A DNA stretch of 15,177 nucleotides. Source: an uncultured Bacteroidales bacterium. GTDB lineage: Bacteria > Bacteroidota > Bacteroidia > Bacteroidales > Bacteroidaceae. The DNA is taken from NCBI GenBank assembly GCA_945837185.1, contig CAMAMZ010000039.1, positions 1 through 15,177 on the forward strand. Reading direction: 5' to 3'. A model generated the notes under the pieces. That model did no database searches. It was not told where the DNA came from and saw only the letters and a list, made by a program, of their open reading frames with translations. This document shows, piece after piece, positions 6,953 to 14,555 of the stretch. The translations under genes were made by a program, and so were the position numbers. Positions within the stretch are counted from its first letter, which is position 1, and every line of letters starts with the position of its first letter.

Positions 6953-7461
6953 TGTAAGCTCTCCTTTACCAACGCATTGATATCCTCGCCCATGGCAGGG
7001 TTGACATAGGGGAGATTGTCGTTGTCGGTATTGAGGATAAAGAGATAGCCTCGGGCATCGCCAATACCACGCAACACCTCTGCCAACTTGGCCCGCAAGG
7101 GAGCGTAGGTTTCTTGCTCGGCTTCTTTCAGCAGGCGTTTGGCCTCATCCTTGAAGGCTAAATTCTTTTCTATCAGTTCCTTCAACTCTGCCTGACGTTT
7201 GCGCAGGATGGAAGGAGCAAAGTCGCGTTGCCCTTCGAGAAACTGCTCATACTTCTTGTTGAACTCATCCTCCACCCTACGCATCTCAGCATCATACTTC
7301 AACTTCAAATCGTCGAGTTTGCGCTTGGCTATGGCATAGGAAGGCATGGACGTGAAAGCAGCCTGATAACTAAAATAGCCATACTTGACCGTTGTTTGGG
7401 CCTGCACCACAAAGGGGCACAAACAGAGGAGCCACAGGAACAATAGTTTCTTCATTTCCAT
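6949..7461 (-). CDS. OmpH/Skp-like periplasmic chaperone, copy 3
   Basis: Predicted periplasmic protein of 170 aa. An N-terminal signal peptide MEMKKLLFLWLLCLCPFVVQAQ (cleavage after about residue 20) is followed by a charged helical region (about 45-125) rich in K, E, R and L, as in the Skp/OmpH chaperones that carry unfolded outer-membrane proteins to BamA. The C-terminal part (GYLFILNTDNDNLPYVNP) is the strand segment that packs against the short N-terminal GYFSYQAAF strand. Translation may start at M1 (7461) or M3 (7455); MKKLL would be the more usual signal-peptide beginning. It lies 23 nt after an intrinsic terminator, and its stop overlaps the murI start by 4 bp, so it forms a pair with murI. 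It is the most diverged of the three copies. Confidence 0.85.
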   Translation of the reverse strand: MEMKKLLFLWLLCLCPFVVQAQTTVKYGYFSYQAAFTSMPSYAIAKRKLDDLKLKYDAEMRRVEDEFNKKYEQFLEGQRDFAPSILRKRQAELKELIEKNLAFKDEAKRLLKEAEQETYAPLRAKLAEVLRGIGDARGYLFILNTDNDNLPYVNPAMGEDINALVKESLQ

Positions 7462-7483
7462 AACCTTTTGAAATACTAGGGAG

Positions 7484-7508
7484 AAAAAAGGCAGGCATTA
7501 CGCCTGCC
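7484..7508 (-). terminator. Intrinsic terminator inside the envelope cluster
   Basis: On the minus strand a perfect 7-bp stem GGCAGGC/GCCTGCC with the 5-nt loop GTAAT (arms 7502-7508 and 7490-7496) is followed directly by six T residues (7489-7484). This is a textbook Rho-independent terminator. It lies 36 nt after the stop of OmpH copy 2 and 22 nt before the start of OmpH copy 3, so it should reduce transcription into copy 3, murI and genes beyond. Confidence 0.9.
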
Positions 7509-7544
7509 CTCATTATATCAAATATAAAAAGATTGGTTGTTGTT

Positions 7545-8039
7545 TTACTTGGCGGCATTCAACTTGGCCTGCACCTCAGCAGTAACGTCTTTCACCGTTT
7601 CGCCTGTATAGACAGCTGCACCCTCCTCGAAGATGTAGGTGTAGCCACCTGCCTTACCCACAGCATTGATAGCGTTACGAACCTTCATGATAATAGGATT
7701 CTGCAACTCAGCCGACTTCTTTTCAATTTCCTGCTGGGCATCCTGATATGCCTGCTGAATCTTCTGATACAAGGCCTGAAGCTCCGACTCTGTCTCCTTC
7801 TGCTTTGTTGGATTCATCGTGCTCTTGTTCTTCTCATACTCCTGACTCTTGCGGGTCAGTTCGTCCTGCATACCCTTCATTTCATTCTCCTTCTGCTTCT
7901 GCAGTGCCTTCAACTCACCATCGGCCTTAGCCACATCGGGGAGTGATTGCATGATGACAGCAGTATTTACCTTGCCAAACTTCTGGGCGAACAATGTCAT
8001 GGGTGCGCAAAGCATCAACATCAAAAACAGTTTTTTCAT
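7545..8039 (-). CDS. OmpH/Skp-like periplasmic chaperone, copy 2
   Basis: Predicted periplasmic chaperone of 164 aa. The signal peptide is MKKLFLMLMLCAPMTLFAQ, followed by the short strand KFGKVNTAVIMQSLP and a long coiled-coil-like region (about 40-120) dense in K, E and Q (for example ELKALQKQKENEMKGMQDEL), then a conserved GGYTYIFEEGAAVYTGETV strand block near the end. This is the normal architecture and length of the OmpH family, whose members bind nascent outer-membrane proteins as a trimer with tentacle-like helices. It follows copy 1 after a 76-nt AT-rich gap and is followed by an intrinsic terminator, so it is likely the last gene of the main bamA transcript. Confidence 0.92.
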   Translation of the reverse strand: MKKLFLMLMLCAPMTLFAQKFGKVNTAVIMQSLPDVAKADGELKALQKQKENEMKGMQDELTRKSQEYEKNKSTMNPTKQKETESELQALYQKIQQAYQDAQQEIEKKSAELQNPIIMKVRNAINAVGKAGGYTYIFEEGAAVYTGETVKDVTAEVQAKLNAAK

Positions 8040-8076
8040 TTCGTCTCTCTATTTATTGTATTTATACTATTAAATT

Positions 8077-8109
8077 TATCTATTTCTATCGATTGTATCT
8101 GTTTCTATC
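8077..8109 (-). repeat. Short direct repeat between OmpH copies 1 and 2
   Basis: The 14-base motif TATCTRTTTCTATC (plus-strand reading) occurs at 8077-8090 and 8096-8109 with one mismatch. It lies in the 76-nt gap between two chaperone genes. No terminator or consensus promoter is seen there. It may be a chance feature of an AT-rich spacer. Confidence 0.4.
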
Positions 8110-8115
8110 CATTAG

Positions 8116-8637
8116 TTATCTCAAATTGTTCGAATAACCTAATTTCTGCAACACTTCATTGGAGATGTCAATTTTCGGTGAACCGAAGATAATGGCAGCA
8201 TCACTGGAACGATCGAGCACAAGACTATAGCCTCGCAAAGCGGAAATTTCCTTCACCACGTTGTAGATTTCGTCTTGGATAGGCGCTATCAAACTCTCGC
8301 GCTTTTTGAATAATTCACCTTCCGGACCGAAATACTTCTTCTTCAGTTCAGCAGCTTCTTTCTCCTTGTTCATGATTTCCTCTTGCTTGGCCTTTTTCTG
8401 CTCTTGCGAAAGGAACACCACTTCATTCTGGTAGTTCTTATACAGGTTGGCAGCCTGAATGCTCAAGGCCTCTACCTCTGCTTGCCACTTCTTGCTCACT
8501 TGGTTGAGCTGCTCATTGGCACGCTCATAGGCGGGAATATGCTCCAAGATATACTCCATGTCGATAAGGGCAAACTTTTGCGCCTGTGCCGCTACAGCCA
8601 TCAGGGCAAACATACAAACAGCAATAACCTTTTTCAT
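8116..8637 (-). CDS. OmpH/Skp-like periplasmic chaperone, copy 1
   Basis: Predicted periplasmic chaperone of 173 aa, first of three such genes after bamA. The signal peptide is MKKVIAVCMFALMAVAAQAQ. The mature protein starts with KFALIDMEYILEHIPAYERA, the strand and helix typical of the family, then carries a coiled-coil-like region (about 40-115, QVSKKWQAEVEAL to KEKEAAELKKKYF) and the C-terminal GYSLVLDRSSDAAIIFGSP segment. DMEYILEHIPAY and DRSSDAAIIF are strongly family-like. It starts 86 nt after the bamA stop; the gap is AT-rich and shows no exact promoter or terminator, so co-transcription with bamA is likely. Role by family: escort of outer-membrane proteins to BamA. Confidence 0.93.
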   Translation of the reverse strand: MKKVIAVCMFALMAVAAQAQKFALIDMEYILEHIPAYERANEQLNQVSKKWQAEVEALSIQAANLYKNYQNEVVFLSQEQKKAKQEEIMNKEKEAAELKKKYFGPEGELFKKRESLIAPIQDEIYNVVKEISALRGYSLVLDRSSDAAIIFGSPKIDISNEVLQKLGYSNNLR

Positions 8638-8723
8638 ATATGTATTTATTTGTCTTTACCTATATTGACGTTCGACGATGAAATTAGTATCTGTAAGACC
8701 TTGTTTTTTAACAATTTATAGGG

Positions 8724-11342
8724 TTAGAACTCCTGACCTAAGATGAAGTGGAAGTTGCCACCACCCTTCTGGCCATTCACATTGTCCTTGTCGAAACCAT
8801 AAGCCCAGTCGATACCCATCAAGCCCACCATGGGGAGGAAGATGCGCACACCGATACCTGCTGAACGTTTCATGTCGAAGGGGTTAAACTTGGCTGTTGA
8901 CGTCCATGCGTTACCTGCCTCCGTGAAGCCCAAACCATAGATGGTTGTGTTGCCCAACATGAAGGGATAGCGCAACTCTAAGGTAAAGCGGTCATAGGCA
9001 TAACCGTTATAGGCAATAGAACCATTCTCGTAACCACGCAGACCAATGGTTTCCTCGGCATAGCCTGAAGAGTAACCACTCATACCATCACCACCCATGT
9101 AATAGGTTTCAAATGGCGACTGCAAATACTTGTTGTAGCTGCCGAGCAAGCCCATCTCAACACGGGTCATGAGCACAAAACACTTCTGACCATTGGTGAG
9201 TGCCGTATAGGTCTTGGCCTTGAACTTCCACTTGTGATACTCCACCCATCGGTATTTCTCCTGTTGCTCATCGGCATAGGTAGGCGACTGGTAGTTGGTG
9301 GCCAAATGCTCATAGTCTTTCTTATTCCACTTGCTCCATGGCGGAGTAAGGGTTACAGATGCCGTAAACTCTGAACCACGACGTGGGAAGAGCTGGTTGT
9401 CGGTAGAAGAACGGTTCAGCGATACACTCACATTGAGGTTGTTGGCATTACCATTCGTCATCAGGAAGTAGCGCCAGTTCTTGAGCATGTAACGGGTATA
9501 GGCCAACGACACAGAGAGTGAGAAGTAATCGTCGGGCCAACGCAAGCGCTTACCCCATCCCAGAGAAAGACCAAACATCTTGACATAGGTATCGGGGTCG
9601 TAATAGCTCTCATAGTTGTTGTAGTAGCTGCTGCCATAACCATAGAGATAGTTATAGTAGTTGTTCATATAGCCACTGTTATAGTAGTTGCTCGACACGT
9701 CGGTCTGCTTGGAATAGTATGCTCCTACACTAAACTGTATGGGTCGCTTGCCGCCAAACCAGTTGGTAGAATAGCTGGTGTTATAGCTCTGGTAGTAAGA
9801 ACCGTTGGTTTGGGCACCAATCTGCAGCACCTCACCATCACCGATAGGCATGATGCCTCTACGCTTTTTGTCTTTGCCAAAGAGGTTGCGCATAGAGAAG
9901 TTGTTGAGTTTGAGGCCCACCTTTCCGATGACACCCGTCTGTCCCCATCCTAAGGAGAACTCAATCTGGTCGTTGCTCTTCTGCTCCAGGTTCCAGTTGA
10001 TGTCTACCGTACCATCCTCCACATTCGGTTGCACATCAGGACTAACCTTCTCTGGGTCGAAATGTCCCATGGAAGCCAACTCACGTGCTGTACGTTGCAA
10101 AGACTCTTTCGAAAAGAGGTCACCGGGCTTGGTACGAAGTTCACGTCGGATGACATTCTCGTACAAACGGTCGTTACCATTGATACGCACACGACTGATA
10201 TGTGCCTGTGGACCTTCCTGAATGCGCATTTCCAAATCGATGCTATCGCCCACGATATTCACTTCGGCAGGCTCGAGATTGTAGAACAGATAACCGTTGT
10301 TCCAATAATTGTTGCCCACGGCATCCTCATCTTCCGACAGACGTTTGTTGAGCAATTTCTGATTGTAGACATCACCTTTGTTCATGCCTAAGATGCGACT
10401 GAGCACATCGGTAGGATACACGGTGTTGCCCACCCATGAGATATTACGGAGGAAATATTTCTTTCCTTCGTCAACCTTGACATAAATATTAACGTGCTTG
10501 CCATCGTGATTCCAAACACTATCGGCAATAATCTCCGCATCGCGGAATCCCAGCTCGTTATACTTATCAATCAAGTTCTTCTTGTCGGTAGCCCAACGCT
10601 CAGGAGTATATTTCTTGGCCTTAAGGAAAGAAGACAGTTTACCGGCTTCATGCGTCTTGGCGAAAGCACCCTTCTTCAGGAAACCACCTTTAATTTTGGA
10701 TGCCTTCAAGAATTCATTTCCTTCAATATAGATATGGCGCACTTTCATTTTCTGCTTCTTGTCGACGAGCACATCCAAGATGACCTGGTTCTTTCCTGCC
10801 ACATCCTCACGCTGGTTAATGGTGATTTCAGCGTTCTTATAACCCTTGTCGTCAAAGTACTTCTTGGCCAGAATTTTGGCACGATCGATAGAGTTGGGCG
10901 TGAGCTGCAATCCCTTGAGCAGGCCCAGTTTCGTTTCCATATCCTCCCGTTCCGACTTCTTCAAGCCCAGATAGTTGATGGCAGACACACGAGGGCGCAC
11001 TTTCAAGGCGATATGCAGATAGGCTTTGTCGCCCACCAGCGAGTCGACATACAACTTAACCTGCGAGAAAAGACCATGTTTCCAATAACGCTTCACGGCA
11101 TCCGTGATTACCGCACCAGGGAGTTCCACCTGCTGACCCACAGTCAGTCCGGAGATACCCGCGAGCACATAGTCTTCATAGCCTTCCACACCCGTAACAT
11201 TGATACCGCCAATCGTCACGGTGCGAGGTGTTCCGGCATATGTCACTTCAGGATACTCTATCTTATCCTGTGCCTGCACCCCCACACCACAGAGCAGTGC
11301 TACAAGTGCAAACCATACCTTATTTATATTATTCATTTTCAT
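8724..11342 (-). CDS. bamA: Outer-membrane protein assembly factor BamA (Omp85)
   Basis: Inserts beta-barrel proteins into the outer membrane; essential. 872 aa: signal peptide (1-25, ending VQAQ), five POTRA domains (about 39-118, 119-197, 200-293, 296-377, 380-455), then a 16-strand barrel from about 458 to the terminal F872. The loop 6 signature appears as LRGY (768-771), equivalent to VRGF. WPDDYFSLS and RRGSEFTASVTL are standard barrel segments. The extracellular loop between strands 5 and 6 (about 547-586) is expanded and holds 14 tyrosines with many N, S and G, unlike the short loop of E. coli BamA. The start overlaps uppS by 14 bp; MNNINK at 11336 is an alternative start two codons in. 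The three chaperone genes follow, matching its function. Confidence 0.96.
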   Translation of the reverse strand: MKMNNINKVWFALVALLCGVGVQAQDKIEYPEVTYAGTPRTVTIGGINVTGVEGYEDYVLAGISGLTVGQQVELPGAVITDAVKRYWKHGLFSQVKLYVDSLVGDKAYLHIALKVRPRVSAINYLGLKKSEREDMETKLGLLKGLQLTPNSIDRAKILAKKYFDDKGYKNAEITINQREDVAGKNQVILDVLVDKKQKMKVRHIYIEGNEFLKASKIKGGFLKKGAFAKTHEAGKLSSFLKAKKYTPERWATDKKNLIDKYNELGFRDAEIIADSVWNHDGKHVNIYVKVDEGKKYFLRNISWVGNTVYPTDVLSRILGMNKGDVYNQKLLNKRLSEDEDAVGNNYWNNGYLFYNLEPAEVNIVGDSIDLEMRIQEGPQAHISRVRINGNDRLYENVIRRELRTKPGDLFSKESLQRTARELASMGHFDPEKVSPDVQPNVEDGTVDINWNLEQKSNDQIEFSLGWGQTGVIGKVGLKLNNFSMRNLFGKDKKRRGIMPIGDGEVLQIGAQTNGSYYQSYNTSYSTNWFGGKRPIQFSVGAYYSKQTDVSSNYYNSGYMNNYYNYLYGYGSSYYNNYESYYDPDTYVKMFGLSLGWGKRLRWPDDYFSLSVSLAYTRYMLKNWRYFLMTNGNANNLNVSVSLNRSSTDNQLFPRRGSEFTASVTLTPPWSKWNKKDYEHLATNYQSPTYADEQQEKYRWVEYHKWKFKAKTYTALTNGQKCFVLMTRVEMGLLGSYNKYLQSPFETYYMGGDGMSGYSSGYAEETIGLRGYENGSIAYNGYAYDRFTLELRYPFMLGNTTIYGLGFTEAGNAWTSTAKFNPFDMKRSAGIGVRIFLPMVGLMGIDWAYGFDKDNVNGQKGGGNFHFILGQEF
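9651..9690. repeat. Direct repeat within the bamA tyrosine-rich loop
   Basis: GTTATAGTAGTTG occurs at 9651-9663 and again at 9678-9690, a 27-base (nine-codon) offset that keeps the reading frame. Both copies encode parts of the Y/N-rich surface loop of BamA. This suggests the loop grew by in-frame duplication or slippage. Confidence 0.6.
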
Positions 11343-12099
11343 CTTGATTTTCTTCTTCTATCTGTGCCTCTGTCTTCCCAAAACGTCGCTGGCGTTGCTG
11401 GTAACTATGAATAGCCTTATGAAGGTCGGCTTCGTAGAAATCCGGCCAATAGGTATCACAGAAATACAATTCAGAATAAGCTATCTGCCATAGCAAATAG
11501 TTTGAAACGCGCAACTCACCTCCTGTACGTATCAGCAACTCCGGATCGGGCATGAAAGAGGTGGTGAGATATTGGCCCACCACATTCTCATTGATAGCAT
11601 CGGTATCCAGCACCTCCTGTGGTGTGGCACCTTTCTGCATCATGTCGGCCGTTATCTGCTTGACAGCCTCTGTAATCTCCCAACGAGCGGAATAGCTTAA
11701 GGCTATCACAGCCGTCATCCTATCGTTGGCAGCAGTATGCTCCATCACCTCATGCAACTTATCCTGCAAAGGCTTCGGCAACCGTTGCATATCGCCAATC
11801 ACGCGAAACCGCACATTGTTCTTCATGAAAATCTCATCCTCCAATGAAGTCAGGAAGAGTCCCATGAGAGCCGCCACTTCTTCGGCAGGACGGTTCCAGT
11901 TTTCGGTAGAAAAACTGTAAAGCGTTAGAAACTTCACACCCAGTCTTGTACACTCTGAGGTGATACGTCTCACAGCTTCTACACCAGCCTGATGACCATA
12001 ACTGCGAGGTTTGCCGCGTTCTGCAGCCCATCGCCCATTGCCATCCATGATGATAGCAATATGTTGCGGAATCCGTTTAGAGTCTAATTCTATTGCCAT
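11329..12099 (-). CDS. uppS: Undecaprenyl diphosphate synthase (cis-isoprenyl transferase)
   Basis: Condenses farnesyl diphosphate with eight isopentenyl diphosphates to give the C55 lipid carrier for peptidoglycan and surface glycans. 256 aa, normal length. The family core IAIIMDGNGRWA (14-25) carries the catalytic D19; LYSFSTENWNRP and LLIRTGGELRVSNYLLWQIAYSEL blocks give the diphosphate-binding and dimer residues. The last 20 residues are a charged tail rich in E, Q and R ending DENE, encoded partly by the stretch that overlaps bamA. The ATG shares one base with the stop of the DUF6089 gene (TAATG) and the 3' end overlaps the bamA start by 14 bp, so the gene is translationally tied on both sides and made in step with BamA. 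Confidence 0.96.
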   Translation of the reverse strand: MAIELDSKRIPQHIAIIMDGNGRWAAERGKPRSYGHQAGVEAVRRITSECTRLGVKFLTLYSFSTENWNRPAEEVAALMGLFLTSLEDEIFMKNNVRFRVIGDMQRLPKPLQDKLHEVMEHTAANDRMTAVIALSYSARWEITEAVKQITADMMQKGATPQEVLDTDAINENVVGQYLTTSFMPDPELLIRTGGELRVSNYLLWQIAYSELYFCDTYWPDFYEADLHKAIHSYQQRQRRFGKTEAQIEEENQDENE

Positions 12100-12833
12100 T
12101 AGTCGTCATTATTGCAAGTTCGACATTTTGTCATGAAACTATAAGAGAGCGACAGCTGTAGGGCACTATAGCCATCTGCATTCTTGAACATCCCACTACT
12201 GGGTATGCCGTAAGGGTCTTCTACACCATCGAGACGGTCAGACAAGGAGAAGTGCATGCACCATTCCAGCGCTACATTCAGCCTTGTAGCCACCTTGTAC
12301 TTCACGCCCACCCCAACAGGCACTTGCATCGCACACACCTTATCCGTTCCGGCAGTTATATAGGTTGCTCCCAAACCTCCGAAGAGGAAGGGAGTGAGGC
12401 GACGGGCACCCCTATAGTCACGTCCTGTGCCATAAGGCCAGAAGTTGTATTCATACACGAGGGTGGCATCAGCCATACTGTTGCTGAAAGCATAGCGCAT
12501 GGCGGCAGGCGTTGTCGGCACATCAGCCTCCGTCAGTGGCGTCACACCTTGGGTAACTGTTGTTGCCGGAAACCAAGTGGCCGTGCCTTCCGTCGAACCT
12601 TTCAGTTTTCCATAAGCCAACGAGAGGCGGAATCCACTATAGGGATTCAAATTCCGTCGAAGGAGGAGTGATACAGAGGGCTGCATCTGTTTCAGCACAT
12701 GCCTATTGAAATCGCCCACATAGGCAGTCAATCCTATGCCGCCACCAATCTCCATCAGATATTCATCCTCTTGCTGTGCCTGCAACTGCAATGGAGTGAG
12801 TAGCAACACAAGCAGCCACCATCGCCCTCTCAT
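12099..12833 (-). CDS. DUF6089-type outer-membrane beta-barrel protein
   Basis: Predicted outer-membrane barrel of 244 aa, function unknown. It has a signal peptide (1-20, ending LQLQAQ) and then alternating amphipathic strands: EIGGGIGLTAYVGDFN near the start, FRLSLAYGKLKG (68-79), LTPFLFGGLGATYIT (146-160), VPVGVGVKYKV (171-181) and YSALQLSLSYSF (222-233). The GDFN and final YSxLQLSLSYSF elements recall the DUF6089 family, which in Bacteroidetes commonly lies just before uppS and bamA; that family call is from memory. The C-terminus MTKCRTCNNDD holds a CxxC pair (C237, C240) that may form a periplasmic disulphide or bind metal. Its ATG overlaps the stop of the lipoprotein gene by 4 bp and its stop shares a base with the uppS start. 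Confidence 0.8.
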   Translation of the reverse strand: MRGRWWLLVLLLTPLQLQAQQEDEYLMEIGGGIGLTAYVGDFNRHVLKQMQPSVSLLLRRNLNPYSGFRLSLAYGKLKGSTEGTATWFPATTVTQGVTPLTEADVPTTPAAMRYAFSNSMADATLVYEYNFWPYGTGRDYRGARRLTPFLFGGLGATYITAGTDKVCAMQVPVGVGVKYKVATRLNVALEWCMHFSLSDRLDGVEDPYGIPSSGMFKNADGYSALQLSLSYSFMTKCRTCNNDD

Positions 12834-14257
12834 AACGATGCGCCCGATGCTGTATTACTTTCCCCAAAGTATTTCTGCTCTTCTTTCCAGCCCAAACGAT
12901 TGATGCGTGCACGCCATACCTGTCCTGATTCACCTCCTATCATCCACAAGAAATGCTCAGCATCCTCCACCAGGGCAAAACAGGTGGTACTGCTACGGAA
13001 CTGTTCCGGAAGCGCATAGAAACTTTGCTGGCGCCATGTGATGCCCCCATCAGTGCTCCTATAGAAAGCAGAGAAGGCCGCAACACCGGCATCTTCTGCT
13101 CCGGGCAGAGCTCCCATGGCCAGCATGGCACCATCGTAGGCCAGCAGCTGCAAGTTCTGCAGATAAGGGAGTGTATAGCGGTTGTCGTCAGACACATTAT
13201 TATAAATCCATTCTTGCTTTTGCGCTTGTGCATCAACTTCCTCCACCTTATTCCAAATGCGCACTTCGCTGCCACTGGTACCCACAAGGGTCAAGAAGGT
13301 TACACCCGGGTTGGTGATAGAAGCTTTGCAATAGAGATGGATATTCTCGGAAGGCAGGAACGACATATCGGTATCCGTGACCTCTTCTACCCAATTCACA
13401 CCATCTGCAGAACTGCACAACTTGCCATCGGTCGCTATAGCATACAGGAAGTTGTGGCTGGCGCCCACCAGTTGTCTGAGGGCAGGAGCAGCAACCTCTG
13501 TCCATTCCACCATATCAGGACTTGACAAGAGTTTCCCGTCAGAATAAGCGTAACAGGTTTCCTCCTTTATGGCGATATTGCGATACACATCCTGTGCCAA
13601 CGTAACATTAGGCACAATGGTGCGCCATGAAGCCGCACTATAGATATTTGCCGCATACATAGCAGCATTGGCACCATCATGCCCCACCACAAACACCTCT
13701 TTGTTGAGTGCAAAGGCACGCATAGCTTTCAGTCCTGCGAGGTTTGGCTCTTCAACGGTGAGATTCCAGTTAAAGTCGTCCGGATATTGCTTATGCACGT
13801 TCACCTGAATCGTATAATCACGAGAGGCCACACCGGAATAGCTCAAGACACGGAAGACACGAGGCACCGTGAAATCGATGGAATCCGTTTCACTGTAGAA
13901 CTTCAAAGAGTCGTTATCTATGTTTTTGATAACGGCAATACCGTTGTTTTTGGTAGACAGTGTACAGATCACCTTGGCAGCATCAACGCCACAAGGCAAC
14001 GAATCGGGATTATAAATATTCTTTGAAACCTGGTCGATATAAAACTTATACCTACTACAATCAATGGTAGTCCAATAAACACTATCCTCTCCCTTAGAAG
14101 AAGTGGTGTGACATTCGTACTTAAGCGTACCCACAGAAAAAGAAACAATACCCGTGTCGTCGTATATCACAAACGTACTGTCCTCATCGCTAAAGCAAGA
14201 AGACAAGCCACAAAGTATCGATATTGATAAGAGTAGGTACAAAGAGAACCTTTTCAT
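12830..14257 (-). CDS. DUF6242-type surface lipoprotein with propeller-like repeats
   Basis: Predicted lipoprotein of 475 aa, function unknown. The signal peptide ends in the lipobox LSSC with lipidated C21. The residues right after (FSDEDS) include an acidic S-D-E-D run like the Bacteroidetes lipoprotein export signal, which sends lipoproteins to the cell surface. Residues about 30-156 form a beta-rich Ig-like N-terminal region. About 165-460 contains repeats with Asp-box-like turns: SSPDMVEW (245-252), SSADGVNW (282-289) and a full STDGGITW (401-408), which suggest a beta-propeller. DUF6242 is recalled from similar Bacteroidales proteins and was not searched. It is the first gene of the uppS-bamA series, behind a recognisable promoter, and overlaps the DUF6089 gene by 4 bp, so it may form a unit with that barrel. 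Confidence 0.8.
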   Translation of the reverse strand: MKRFSLYLLLSISILCGLSSCFSDEDSTFVIYDDTGIVSFSVGTLKYECHTTSSKGEDSVYWTTIDCSRYKFYIDQVSKNIYNPDSLPCGVDAAKVICTLSTKNNGIAVIKNIDNDSLKFYSETDSIDFTVPRVFRVLSYSGVASRDYTIQVNVHKQYPDDFNWNLTVEEPNLAGLKAMRAFALNKEVFVVGHDGANAAMYAANIYSAASWRTIVPNVTLAQDVYRNIAIKEETCYAYSDGKLLSSPDMVEWTEVAAPALRQLVGASHNFLYAIATDGKLCSSADGVNWVEEVTDTDMSFLPSENIHLYCKASITNPGVTFLTLVGTSGSEVRIWNKVEEVDAQAQKQEWIYNNVSDDNRYTLPYLQNLQLLAYDGAMLAMGALPGAEDAGVAAFSAFYRSTDGGITWRQQSFYALPEQFRSSTTCFALVEDAEHFLWMIGGESGQVWRARINRLGWKEEQKYFGESNTASGASL

Positions 14258-14284
14258 TTACTATACAAATTGCTAATTTCGCTG

Positions 14285-14319
14285 CAAAATTAATTAGAAA
14301 TATTTAGAAATCACCCAAA
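14285..14319 (-). promoter_or_regulatory. Promoter of the envelope gene series
   Basis: On the minus strand TAATTTTG (14292-14285) is an exact match to the -7 consensus TAnnTTTG. A TTTG at 14319-14316 lies 23 bases upstream, slightly more than the usual 19-21. Transcription would start near 14278, about 20 nt before the lipoprotein ATG. It is the only good promoter seen for the ten-gene minus-strand series. Confidence 0.65.
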
Positions 14320-14555
14320 AATGGCACAGAATTATGGAAAAACACCATTCTAAACTGTATTTTTAAGGTTTGTTGTCAGTTTTGGAACCAAACAATCTGT
14401 CTGCCATTGCTTTTTTATATCTGTTTGCCGGCACAAAAGGAGGGAGGGAGCACCATCATCCCGTTGCGAGGACTTCTGTCCTCCATTGCCGGTAGTGCAC
14501 CATGACGATATTGGTAACTAACACTTTCCAAGAGAGAGAAAGAACAGCAACAAAA
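14320..14555. other. Intergenic region between rnhB and the envelope series
   Basis: No gene is supported here. It contains a perfect inverted repeat GAGGAC-TTCT-GTCCTC at 14468-14483, bounded further out by CCG (14461-14463) and CGG, and an 8-bp palindrome TGCCGGCA at 14426-14433. A purine-rich run GGAGGGAGGGAG lies at about 14439-14450. TTTGG-AA-CCAAA forms another small inverted repeat near 14380-14391. None has a T-run directly after it on the minus strand, so I cannot name the rnhB terminator with confidence; the GAGGAC hairpin is the best candidate for a 3'-end structure. Confidence 0.5.

Noticed and set aside
10494..11414. 306-codon open frame on the plus strand opposite bamA
   Set aside because: It is antisense to the POTRA domains of bamA, has no recognisable motif or promoter, and its length follows from the codon bias of bamA.
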